DNA of 6,654 nt from Bin87 sp034423575 (GCA_034423575.1 DAOUIF010000074.1:1-6654); one strand, 5' to 3'; shown: positions 1 to 6,243, counted from the stretch's first letter. Translations and numbers: made by a program. The notes: generated from the letters alone by a model not told the origin.

Positions 1-537
1 CAGGTATTGCATGGCCTCCAGGCGTGCCATGGGATGCGGAGCCCCCGGCTCCGTTTGCCTCCAGACGGTCTCGTCGACGGTGCCGACGCTGAAAACAACC
101 TGCGTACCCGCCGCTTCATGCAGCCGGCGCAACAGGTCCACGTCCCGGCGCACCAGCGTGCCTTTGGTGGTCACCGAGGCCGGATTGCGGAACTCCACCA
201 ACGCCTCCAGGATCTTTCTGGTTAACTGGTACTGGGCTTCCGCCGGCTCGTAAGGGTCGGACGCAGTACCGACGACTATGGGCTCACCGCACCACTTTGG
301 GCGGGAAAGTTCCTGGCGCAAAACCTCGGGTGCATTGACCTTCGCGAAGATCTGGCGCTCGAAATCGGCGCCGGCGTCCATACCCCAGTATTCGTGCGTC
401 GACCGGGCATAGCAGTAGCGACAGGCATGGCGGCAACCCCGATAGGGATTGATTGTCCAGCGAAAGGGATAGTCCGGCGCGTTGACGCGGTCGATCAGGG
501 ACTTGCATCGGATTTCGGTCACTTCGGCGGCAACCAT
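1..537 (-). CDS. SPL/Rv2578c-family radical SAM protein, N-terminal 179 residues (C-terminus beyond left edge)
   Basis: Partial gene read from ATG at 537-535 and still open at base 1. The 4Fe-4S/SAM cluster motif CX3CX2C is complete at C35, C39, C42, in the context NPYRGCRHACRYCYAR (30-45), followed by STHEYW (46-51). Further family landmarks are GTASDPYEPAEAQY (90-103), TKGTLVRRD (124-132) and an EPGAPHP segment (163-169). As I recall it, Mycobacterium Rv2578c matches this pattern closely. Members are related to spore photoproduct lyase, but the physiological reaction of this subgroup is not established; it is presumably a cytoplasmic SAM-radical enzyme. The family usually runs about 280-340 aa, so roughly half is missing. 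The start is supported by GGAGG at 550-546, 8 nt upstream, and by a strong promoter. The family call is firm; DNA repair is only one possible function. Confidence 0.93.
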   Translation of the reverse strand, partial: MVAAEVTEIRCKSLIDRVNAPDYPFRWTINPYRGCRHACRYCYARSTHEYWGMDAGADFERQIFAKVNAPEVLRQELSRPKWCGEPIVVGTASDPYEPAEAQYQLTRKILEALVEFRNPASVTTKGTLVRRDVDLLRRLHEAAGTQVVFSVGTVDETVWRQTEPGAPHPMARLEAMQYL

Positions 538-544
538 CGTTCGA

Positions 545-550
545 GCCTCC
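545..550 (-). promoter_or_regulatory. Ribosome binding site of the radical SAM gene
   Basis: GGAGGC on the minus strand, ending 7 nt before the ATG at 537. It fixes the start of the partial radical SAM gene. Confidence 0.8.
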
Positions 551-578
551 GCAAACTGATATTCGGAACGTGCGTACT

Positions 579-607
579 ATATTAGAGCGCATGTTCTTGC
601 CTGTCAA
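579..607 (-). promoter_or_regulatory. Sigma-70-type promoter of the radical SAM gene
   Basis: On the minus strand a perfect -35 TTGACA (607-602) is followed by a 17-nt spacer and -10 TAATAT (584-579), five of six consensus bases. Transcription would begin near 572, giving a leader of about 35 nt that contains the GGAGG site. This is the best promoter match in the window. Confidence 0.75.
584..597 (-). promoter_or_regulatory. Candidate LexA-like operator within the promoter spacer
   Basis: The minus-strand sequence AGAACATGCGCTCT is an imperfect inverted repeat: the arms AGAAC and GCTCT pair at four of five positions around a 4-nt centre. It differs by one base from the GAAC-N4-GTTC core of Gram-positive-type SOS boxes. 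It lies between -35 and -10, where a bound repressor would block RNA polymerase. A single short match carries limited weight. Confidence 0.3.
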
Positions 608-689
608 GCCTTCGCGATGAAATCGTGGGGTATGTGAGCGTGGCTCGCAGCCCGATGGCCGACCCGAACGGACTCCAGCTATTGTCGCC

Positions 690-728
690 CTGACGCGCAC
701 GCGCCGTTTTGCGGTACTATTGGCGCGT
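690..728 (+). promoter_or_regulatory. Weak candidate promoter with flanking inverted repeat, upstream of the jelly-roll gene
   Basis: A -10-like TACTAT lies at 715-720, with only a poor -35 candidate (CTGACG, 690-695, spacing 19). The -10 sits in the loop between a perfect 7-bp inverted repeat, ACGCGCC (699-705) and GGCGCGT (722-728). That arrangement could be a repressor site or a hairpin in the leader. The rest of 608-766 shows nothing I can assign. Confidence 0.25.
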
Positions 729-766
729 TAACACCACGGTCGAATCCACTAAAGGCAGGTGCATCT

Positions 767-1279
767 ATGCCCCGAGCGACAGTCAACATCGCGGAACCCT
801 CCGGCCAGGCGATCACCGATACCACCTGGCGTTTTGCCGTCGGCTACATCCCCGGCGAATCCAACTTGGGTCTGGTGGGAGAAGCCCAGGGCGGTAGTCC
901 GGCGCGGCTGGCCGATTACGACGACTCCGGTTGGGAGATTTGCGAGGATCTGCCGGGCCGTGTATCAGGCGGGTTCACCTTCGCCTGGTATCGGGCCACC
1001 ATCACCATCCCTGAAACCGTCAATGGCCAGCCCACCGGCGGGATGCGGGTGCAGTTCGAGACCTGCGTGGACGACTACGGCGAAATCTGGATCGACGGCG
1101 AGTGCAACCGCGAGCGCGGCACCGTCCAGGGTTTCAACGTTTCGCAGCGCGTCCCGGTAACCACCAACGCCCAGCCCGGGGACAAGCACACCATCGCCGT
1201 ACTGGCCGTCAACGGTCCCCTGGGAGACCCCTTCGGGACAGTGTTCGTGCGCTACGCCCAGCTTGGCTTCGAGTGGTAG
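767..1279 (+). CDS. Small galactose-binding-like (beta-sandwich) domain protein
   Basis: A 170-aa protein with ATG start and AGGTG at 757-761, 5 nt upstream; it ends in TAG. It has no signal peptide, membrane segment or cysteine pattern, so it is probably cytoplasmic. DYDDSGWE (50-57), then FAWYRATITIP (72-82) and FETCVDDYGEIWIDGE (97-112), is the pattern of the sugar-binding jelly-roll domain near the N-terminus of glycoside hydrolase family 2 enzymes (a substituted 'D..W' start, a 'WYR..F/I.IP' strand, a 'F.gvdd.aeVwvNG' strand). The ending HTIAVLAVNGPLGDPFGTVFVRYAQLGFEW fits the last strands. Such domains are usually fused to an enzyme; here it stands alone. The ligand is unknown. It is divergent from the radical SAM gene and convergent with the HyuA-like gene, so it is probably monocistronic. 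The fold call is by pattern only. Confidence 0.8.
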   Translation: MPRATVNIAEPSGQAITDTTWRFAVGYIPGESNLGLVGEAQGGSPARLADYDDSGWEICEDLPGRVSGGFTFAWYRATITIPETVNGQPTGGMRVQFETCVDDYGEIWIDGECNRERGTVQGFNVSQRVPVTTNAQPGDKHTIAVLAVNGPLGDPFGTVFVRYAQLGFEW

Positions 1280-1304
1280 ACCCCCAGTGACCCCGCCGTG
1301 GAAC

Positions 1305-1323
1305 GTGCCTGCGGACGAGGCAC
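1305..1323. terminator. Candidate hairpin between convergent genes
   Basis: GTGCCT (1305-1310) and AGGCAC (1318-1323) form a perfect 6-bp stem with a 7-nt loop in the 49-bp gap between the convergent jelly-roll and HyuA-like genes. It has no U-tract on either strand, so intrinsic termination would be inefficient. A second GC-rich hairpin (1331-1340 with 1349-1357, one bulged base) overlaps the last codons of the HyuA-like gene. Confidence 0.3.
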
Positions 1324-1328
1324 CTGGC

Positions 1329-2879
1329 TCACCTTGCCCGCCCGAGCCCGGGCAGGTCGCCCACGGCCTTCACCCTCACCCGAGTGGCGTTGCTGGGGAC
1401 GTAGGTTAGCGGCACCTCGTCGATCTCGACGACCTCGATGGTCGACGGGTCTGCTCCGGCGGATACCGCCCGCGAGATGGCCGCGGCGGAACAGTCCGCG
1501 ATAGCCTCCTCGCGCCCGATGCCGTCCAGCGAGTAGACCCGTTCCACCTGGCCGCCCACTTGCGCGATGGCCGCGCCGATGGCGTTGGCTACGCCCGAGT
1601 GCTCGGGACGGAGCACTTCGGACGCTCCGGCCAGACGGTCGCCCAGCAGGATGCTGCCCCCGCCCACCAGCGCCACCGGAACGTCGTCCCGGCTCAGTTT
1701 CACCCGGTCAATTGCCGTTTCAACCCGGGCCCGTATCTCCGCCATCACCCGTTCAACCAGCGACGGATTTGTGCCGGTTACCAGGCTTGGGTCCCCGACC
1801 TGGATCCGGCCGCTGGCGACCGCCACGTCAGTGGTTGTCAGCGTATCCCCACCGAAAACGCGCCCCGCTGTCGTCAGTCGGTATCCCACGCTTTCCGGAC
1901 CGATGCGCAGGGAGTCGGGATCCACCACCGTGCCGCCGCCCAGGGGGATCGACACGGTGTCCGGCATGCGGAAATTGGTACGCACCCCCGCAAGTTCGAC
2001 GTCCACTGCGGCTTCCCGAGGGAATCCGCTCACCAAGGCTCCCACGTCGGTTGAAGTGCCGCCCACGTCGACCACGATGCCGTCGCGAATACCCGAAAGC
2101 CAGGCCGCGCCGCGCATGCTGTTGGTTGGTCCCGAAGCGATGGTCAAAACCGGAAAGCTGGCGGCGAAATCGGCATCCATCAGGGTGCCGTCGTTCTGGC
2201 TCAGGTAAAGCGGAGCCTTCACTCCCAAGGCTTCGATGGCCTGTTCGATTCCCCGGATGGTGCGTCCGGCGAGTTCGCCCAGGGCGGCGTTCAGCGTGGC
2301 CGCGTTCTCCCGCTCCAGGAGCCCGGTTCGCCCGTTTTCGTGGGACAGGCAGATCCGCAGATCGGGCGCTTCTCCCCGCACCACCGCACCCGCCGCCGTC
2401 TCGTGCTCGCCGTTGACCGGGGAGAACACACCGGAGAGCGCCACCGCACGGACGCCGTTCCGGCGCATATCGGCCACCGCGCGACGTATCTCTGAGCGGT
2501 CCAGCGGGCTGATCTCACGCCCGTCAAATTCGTGACCGCCACCCACCAGGTACGTGAACCCGCCCATGGCGTTCCGGAGATCGTCCGGCCAGTCCACCAA
2601 CGGCGGCAGCAACTGGGTGGCCGGGAGACACAGGCGGAGCACCGCGGTGGGCGCCAGTTCCCGGCGCTCCAGCAACGCGTTGGTGAAGTGGGTGGTGCCC
2701 ACCATCACCGCGTCGACCTGTGCGCCAGAGGGCAGCTCCGCCAACAACTCCGCGAGGGCATCGACGATGCCAGTGGTCACGTCCGCGGTGGTGGGTAGCT
2801 TCACGGCGTGGACCAGCGCCGGGCCGTCCATGAGCACCGAGTCCGTGTTGGTGCCGCCAACGTCGACCCCGATTAACAT
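1329..2879 (-). CDS. Hydantoinase/oxoprolinase family protein, short HyuA-like form
   Basis: A 516-aa cytoplasmic protein of the ASKHA-type HyuA family, whose better-known members are ATP-dependent hydantoin- and 5-oxoproline-opening enzymes. Both phosphate-binding motifs are present: GVDVGGTNTD (4-13) in the N-terminal domain and VDVGGTSTDVG (270-280) in the central domain. Other landmarks are GTTHFTNALLER (61-72), ASGPTNSMRGA (248-258), GGGTVVDPDSLRIGPESVGY (313-332) and GGGSILL (406-412). It is shorter than the roughly 680-700 aa HyuA subunits that pair with HyuB, and no HyuB is present; its neighbour is DUF917, a known association of short HyuA proteins. The ATG at 2879 follows the DUF917 stop by 12 nt, and AGGAAA overlapping that stop is its ribosome binding site, so the two are probably translationally coupled. 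Substrate unknown; a ring-opening amidohydrolase role is inferred. Confidence 0.9.
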   Translation of the reverse strand: MLIGVDVGGTNTDSVLMDGPALVHAVKLPTTADVTTGIVDALAELLAELPSGAQVDAVMVGTTHFTNALLERRELAPTAVLRLCLPATQLLPPLVDWPDDLRNAMGGFTYLVGGGHEFDGREISPLDRSEIRRAVADMRRNGVRAVALSGVFSPVNGEHETAAGAVVRGEAPDLRICLSHENGRTGLLERENAATLNAALGELAGRTIRGIEQAIEALGVKAPLYLSQNDGTLMDADFAASFPVLTIASGPTNSMRGAAWLSGIRDGIVVDVGGTSTDVGALVSGFPREAAVDVELAGVRTNFRMPDTVSIPLGGGTVVDPDSLRIGPESVGYRLTTAGRVFGGDTLTTTDVAVASGRIQVGDPSLVTGTNPSLVERVMAEIRARVETAIDRVKLSRDDVPVALVGGGSILLGDRLAGASEVLRPEHSGVANAIGAAIAQVGGQVERVYSLDGIGREEAIADCSAAAISRAVSAGADPSTIEVVEIDEVPLTYVPSNATRVRVKAVGDLPGLGRAR

Positions 2880-2891
2880 AACGCGTGTTTC

Positions 2892-3962
2892 CTAAACCGC
2901 AAGTGGGACGTAATCAACATCGTAGCCGAAGGCGTGGGGACCAGCGACGGCCAAACCCTCGGGACTTGTCCACAACGCGGGGGCGGGAAAACCCAGGATC
3001 GTCACGCGCAGGCCGTACCGCATCAATTCCGTCGTGACTGGCTCGCCCAGGTCGGTGGCCACCGCGCAGATCAGGTCGGGCACCACGCAGGCAACCACGC
3101 CATCCCGCCGAGCGACGAGGTTTTCGTTTTGAAACTCGATGACCATGTGCTCGCCGGAGTACTCGTCCATCCCGTCGATGGTCAGCACGCCCCGGGCAAA
3201 TCCTGCCGTGGTGCGGCGTTCAACGTCCACGACCTTTCCGCTGAACAGGACCTTGCCCGGGCAGACGCCGAGGATGGCGTCCAGAGGGTCGTCGCCATTC
3301 GCTCGGGCGGCTATAACCGCATCTCCCAGGTTCCGCGCCAGTGAGAGGGTCAAGGGTACCGCGGTGCGCCTCACCTGTTCGGTAGACATGGGGGCTACCG
3401 CGTAGCAGGCCACGCATCCCATTTGTATCGTGACCGAGCGGGCCAGGCGCTCCGCCCAGCGGGGGTTAATCGTCTCTCGTATCACCACGCTGTTGCCCTT
3501 TTCGTCTGCCACCGCCATTGGACAGCAGGGCACGCCATAGACGAAGAAGGTCTTCATTTGGAACTCGGGGAACGCCCGGCCCATCCCGTCAGCGTCCACC
3601 ACGGGCAGACCGGCCATCGCCGCCGCGATCAACGGCTCCACCGAGTTGCTGCCGCCAATCTCGTTGGAGATGAGAGCCGTCGCCTGCTCGCCAGTGAAGT
3701 CTTCGATGGCGCGCAGGGCATGGTAGGATTGCAGGTCCCGCACCTTTTCGATTCCGACCGTCGGCGCGCCGATACCGCCCACGCATACCACTCGGGCGTC
3801 TTCGGGCAGCTCGTCGGGCGCCAGCACATCAACCGGTCCCCACCGGCGAATCGCCTCCCGCGCCCTCAGTTGCCCGATGTAGGGGTTGCCGCCACCGCCT
3901 GTGCCCAGGATGCCGGCGCCGATGGCGATGGATTGCAGCTCGTTTTCCGTAGCCTGCCACAT
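2892..3962 (-). CDS. DUF917 family protein (S-methyl-thiohydantoin desulfurase-type)
   Basis: A 356-aa protein with typical family length and ends. Landmarks are IAIGAGILGTGGGGNPYIG (12-30), the conserved segment ISNEIGGSNSVEPL (98-111), VDADGMGRAFPEFQM (122-136), FQNENLVARRDG (277-288), PDLI (295-298) and the C-terminal ILGFPAPALWTSPEGLAVAGPHAFGYD (322-348). Pfam splits this into an N- and a C-terminal S-Me-THD domain, named after a bacterial enzyme acting on an S-methylated thiohydantoin; many members have no assigned substrate. I chose the ATG at 3962 because GAGG at 3975-3972 lies 9 nt upstream. A TTG at 3977 would add five residues but falls within that site. Cysteines (C60, C146, C147, C183, C186, C234) are numerous for a cytoplasmic protein. 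It lies 57 nt after the SDR and 12 nt before the HyuA-like gene. Desulfurase activity is family-level inference. Confidence 0.9.
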   Translation of the reverse strand: MWQATENELQSIAIGAGILGTGGGGNPYIGQLRAREAIRRWGPVDVLAPDELPEDARVVCVGGIGAPTVGIEKVRDLQSYHALRAIEDFTGEQATALISNEIGGSNSVEPLIAAAMAGLPVVDADGMGRAFPEFQMKTFFVYGVPCCPMAVADEKGNSVVIRETINPRWAERLARSVTIQMGCVACYAVAPMSTEQVRRTAVPLTLSLARNLGDAVIAARANGDDPLDAILGVCPGKVLFSGKVVDVERRTTAGFARGVLTIDGMDEYSGEHMVIEFQNENLVARRDGVVACVVPDLICAVATDLGEPVTTELMRYGLRVTILGFPAPALWTSPEGLAVAGPHAFGYDVDYVPLAV

Positions 3963-4019
3963 GCGGAAGCGCCTCAATCTGTGAATGCCCCAGGGTTTTC
4001 CAGCGTTCGGCGGAGAGGA

Positions 4020-4811
4020 TTACCGTGCGCCCGCTGAACGCCCACCGTCCACCATGTAAACGCCGCCGGTGCAGAAACTGCTGTCGTCGCCGGCCAGGAA
4101 CAGCATCATGCGCGCTACTTCCTCGGGGTTCCCGTAACGACCCAGCGGGATGCGTGCCGACGTCGCCCTGTAGGTCTGCTCCACGGTGGCGTCGGCGTCA
4201 TCAAGCGCCGCCACGCGCATTTCTTCGATGGAGCGCATCATCCGCGTCTCGATGGGGGCCGGGTTGACGGTGTTGACGCGGATGCCCAAGGCCGCTCCTT
4301 CCATGGCGGCGGTCCGCATTAACCCGATCACCGCGTGTTTGCTCGTGGTGTACGCCGACATGTCTGGTCCACCGCCAATGCCGGCAGTGGACGATGTGAT
4401 CACGATGCTGCCGCCGCCGCGCTCGCGCATCACCGGCACGACGTATTTGATCCCCAGCCACACCCCACGCACGTTGACCGCCATCACCCGGTCGAAAACG
4501 TCGAGTGGGTAGTCGGGAATGGGCGATATCGAGCCCTCGATCCCGGCGTTGGCCAGCAGGATGTCCACTCCTCCCCAGCGGTCCACCGCAGCCTGCACGT
4601 ATGCCTGGGTCTGCTCTGGCGACGTGACGTCGGCCACCGCGTAGCTGGCCAGATCAGCGCCGATGGATTGCGCAACTTCCCGCAGCGCCGACTCGTCCAG
4701 GTCCACCAGCGTGAGCCGGGCGCCTTCTGCGGCGAATAGCCTGGCGGCGGCGCTGCCGATGCCGCCGGTGGCGCCCGTGATCACGGCCACTCTTCCTTCA
4801 AGACGGGACAT
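4020..4811 (-). CDS. Classical short-chain dehydrogenase/reductase (SDR)
   Basis: A 263-aa NAD(P)-dependent oxidoreductase of the classical SDR family, acting in the cytoplasm on an alcohol/carbonyl pair. The Rossmann motif TGATGGIG spans 12-19, D37 at the end of strand beta-2 favours NAD over NADP, and D61-V62 contacts the adenine. NAG is at 88-90 and the catalytic tetrad is complete: N113, S141, Y154, K158 (SAYTTSKHAV). The usual PG after strand beta-6 reads PA (P184-A185). The C-terminus has the usual FCTGGVYMVDGG segment. The ATG at 4811 has AGGAG at 4823-4819, 7 nt upstream. It lies 42 nt downstream of the lipoprotein gene and 57 nt upstream of DUF917, all on one strand, suggesting it supplies a redox step to the DUF917/HyuA pathway. 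The substrate cannot be inferred. Confidence 0.95.
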   Translation of the reverse strand: MSRLEGRVAVITGATGGIGSAAARLFAAEGARLTLVDLDESALREVAQSIGADLASYAVADVTSPEQTQAYVQAAVDRWGGVDILLANAGIEGSISPIPDYPLDVFDRVMAVNVRGVWLGIKYVVPVMRERGGGSIVITSSTAGIGGGPDMSAYTTSKHAVIGLMRTAAMEGAALGIRVNTVNPAPIETRMMRSIEEMRVAALDDADATVEQTYRATSARIPLGRYGNPEEVARMMLFLAGDDSSFCTGGVYMVDGGRSAGAR

Positions 4812-4816
4812 GTTCG

Positions 4817-4824
4817 ATCTCCTT
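4817..4824 (-). promoter_or_regulatory. Strong ribosome binding site of the SDR gene
   Basis: AAGGAGAT on the minus strand, 5 nt before the ATG at 4811. It is the best Shine-Dalgarno match in the cluster, suggesting the SDR is translated efficiently and independently of the lipoprotein. Confidence 0.75.
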
Positions 4825-4829
4825 CTTCG

Positions 4830-4847
4830 GGGGACAGGCGCGTCCCC
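4830..4847 (-). terminator. Intercistronic GC hairpin between lipoprotein and SDR genes
   Basis: GGGGAC (4847-4842) and GTCCCC (4835-4830), read on the minus strand, form a perfect 6-bp stem with a 6-nt loop, in the 42-nt gap just after the lipoprotein stop. No U-tract follows; instead a purine run leads into the SDR ribosome binding site. It may act as an mRNA-stabilising or partial-termination element rather than a full terminator. Confidence 0.35.
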
Positions 4848-4853
4848 GACGGT

Positions 4854-5735
4854 TTAACCCGGTGGCGGGCCTGACAACTGCACCTGGCACTCCAGCGCGG
4901 CTTCGAGCAGCGCGGTTGGGAACTCCGCTGCCGGTGTCAGGAGCGTCGTCATCGTATCCTGGCCGCCCACCTTTTCCAATGCGCACTGGAAGTTGTCGTA
5001 CTCTTCGGGCGCCATGCCCATGGCCGGTGCGGCAGCTTGGAATTCATCCTCGGTCAAGCATGACAGAGAGACGACAAATGCCACCATGACGGCAGTCGCT
5101 TCGGATTCGTCGGGGCTGCCGGGTTCGGCGTCTGTCGGTGGATTTGCCATCAGCGCATGCAGGTCTGTGTCCGCGTAGCTGCGTCTCAGACAGGCGGACG
5201 ATTCCGGGCGGAGCGGTCCCGTGGCGGTCAGCACCTGGGTCAGGAACAGTCGTAAAGCGGTGTCGTGCTCCAGGCAACCCAACAGCGCGGAACGATCCGC
5301 TTCGTCGGCCATCTCCGGGGATCGCAGCAGCGCCGCCAATCGCCCCGGCGCAGTGGTTCCGGACAGGCAACTCCGCTCGCTTTCTGAAACGCCCACGAGA
5401 AAGGCATTCGCGTCGTCCATAGCCAGCGGGGCCAGAGGCTCCATTTCGCCGGCAACCGCTGGCGGTGGCGGAACTGCGGACAATGCAGTAGGGGTAGGGC
5501 TCAGCGGAATCTCGGTGGGCGTTGGCCCCGGTGTCGGATCCGGAGTGGTCGTTGACTGAATCGTTGGATCGGACTCGCCGGCTTTCGCCAGCGCCGCGGC
5601 GACAGTGGCTTCGTAGTCAGGGGCATCGGCGACTTCCGGTTCGTCACCGCCGCACGCCAGCACGAACCAGCACAAACAGGCGAGCCCGCACAGCGCGGGG
5701 GCCCGGTAGAGGACCCCGCTGATGGATTTGGTCAT
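4854..5735 (-). CDS. Secreted lipoprotein with Pro/Thr linker and six-cysteine helical domain, function unknown
   Basis: A 293-aa protein I do not recognise beyond its architecture. Residues 1-27 are a signal peptide (K3, R11, then a hydrophobic run to A27), and FVLAC at 24-28 is a lipobox-like cleavage site with C28 as the lipid-bearing residue. The lipobox is slightly irregular, with L at -2. An acidic stretch (31-56) is followed by a Pro/Thr-rich spacer (about 58-95), as in many Chloroflexota surface lipoproteins. The rest is predicted helical, with six cysteines (C123, C154, C182, C226, C251, C283), several as S/A/G-C-L, which would suit three disulfides outside the membrane. The start ATG at 5735 has AGAGGT upstream. 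It is the first gene of the minus-strand cluster. A binding role for the cluster's substrate is possible but unsupported; no solute-binding family is recognisable. Confidence 0.85.
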   Translation of the reverse strand: MTKSISGVLYRAPALCGLACLCWFVLACGGDEPEVADAPDYEATVAAALAKAGESDPTIQSTTTPDPTPGPTPTEIPLSPTPTALSAVPPPPAVAGEMEPLAPLAMDDANAFLVGVSESERSCLSGTTAPGRLAALLRSPEMADEADRSALLGCLEHDTALRLFLTQVLTATGPLRPESSACLRRSYADTDLHALMANPPTDAEPGSPDESEATAVMVAFVVSLSCLTEDEFQAAAPAMGMAPEEYDNFQCALEKVGGQDTMTTLLTPAAEFPTALLEAALECQVQLSGPPPG

Positions 5736-5768
5736 ATGCGACCTCTGGAACGTATTTGGTTCGGTGAG

Positions 5769-5777
5769 TTTATACCA
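5769..5777 (-). promoter_or_regulatory. Candidate extended -10 promoter for the lipoprotein-SDR-DUF917-HyuA cluster
   Basis: On the minus strand TGGTATAAA combines the extended -10 TGn with -10 TATAAA (five of six consensus bases), 33 nt upstream of the lipoprotein ATG. No good -35 is seen at the proper distance, which is normal for extended -10 promoters. No other promoter of similar quality was seen within the cluster. Confidence 0.45.
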
Positions 5778-6199
5778 TCGTAGCTAGCTCCGCACCAGCC
5801 GCCAGATTTGGATAACGGCGCTGTGATTGCCCCGAAACGATGCCAATACCCGCGCTCTCGAGGGCCAACCGCACTACCGATGACGTTGGTCGTCACACAT
5901 GCGGATGGGCTCGACAATAAAGTGGTGAATTCCTCATCTCGAGCGAAATTTCTACCGTGAAGACATCGCCACTCACTCTGACCATCGTCCCATTATTGAT
6001 TTCCCAACTGGATATGAGGGCGGGCCTTCGCGGTTTGAGATTGCGCGCGAAACCGAGGCGGTGGCGCCGCGGACGCTCCAATTGGCCCTGGTTGTTACGC
6101 ACGGCACGCGAGGCCGTGTCCGTCAAACTCGACCGAAGGACGATCGTGGGCCCTTTGCCAAGACCGGATTATTGCTCCGCGATATTGGCCATAGCGAAA
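5778..6199. other. Intergenic stretch without a supportable gene; possible remnant frame 5929-6288
   Basis: Several mutually exclusive open frames cross this stretch, none with a ribosome binding site or recognisable motif. The most protein-like is plus-strand 5929-6288 (119 codons, then TGA): its translation has balanced composition (NFYREDIATHSDHRPIIDF, then GYEGGPSRFEIARETEAVAP), but the only conventional start in it is a GTG at 6061, more than a third of the way in. A one-base deletion near 5926-5928 would join it to an ATG at 5880, so a decayed gene is possible. I see no tRNA, repeat array or insertion sequence end here. Confidence 0.25.
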
Positions 6200-6219
6200 C
6201 GCAACGATATCTCATTGCG
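6200..6219. promoter_or_regulatory. 20-bp near-palindrome, candidate operator for the HTH gene
   Basis: CGCAACGATATCTCATTGCG pairs with itself at 8 of 10 positions per half (outer arms CGCAA/TTGCG are perfect). It overlaps a possible -35 element and lies about 85 bp before the HTH start. XRE-type regulators commonly bind such dyads at their own promoters, so autoregulation is plausible. It also falls inside the start-less frame 5929-6288. Confidence 0.4.
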
Positions 6220-6243
6220 ACCGGCCAAAACCGGACATTTAAA
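6215..6243 (+). promoter_or_regulatory. Candidate promoter of the HTH gene
   Basis: TTGCGA (6215-6220) and TTTAAA (6238-6243) are separated by 17 nt, each matching four of six consensus bases. The -35 overlaps the right arm of the near-palindrome, and the spacer contains two CCGG tetramers (6221-6224, 6231-6234). It would give a leader of about 50 nt. Confidence 0.3.

Noticed and set aside
284..700. A 138-codon minus-strand frame across the radical SAM start and its promoter
   Set aside because: It is out of frame with the radical SAM gene, which has the CX3CX2C motif, ribosome binding site and promoter; this frame reads through all of them.
1560..2416. Long plus-strand open frames opposite the HyuA-like gene (up to 234 codons)
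   Set aside because: They are antisense to a clear HyuA-like protein, rich in Arg/Pro/Ser as expected of GC-rich shadow frames, and have no recognisable motif.
3963..3977. TTG start at 3977 for the DUF917 gene, adding five residues
   Set aside because: The TTG overlaps the GAGG ribosome binding site that is well spaced for the ATG at 3962, and the family N-terminus fits the ATG.
3423..4037. A 204-codon plus-strand frame opposite the DUF917 gene
   Set aside because: It is a shadow of the firmly identified DUF917 gene, rich in His/Arg and without domain signatures.
5880..6105. Similar LVVTH peptides encoded near 5886 and near 6092, a hint of duplication
   Set aside because: The surrounding nucleotides do not match and five residues are too few to indicate a repeat.
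5893..6126. A 77-codon minus-strand frame with a plausible-looking C-terminal half
   Set aside because: It starts at TTG with no ribosome binding site, has no recognised motif, and competes with two other open frames over the same bases.
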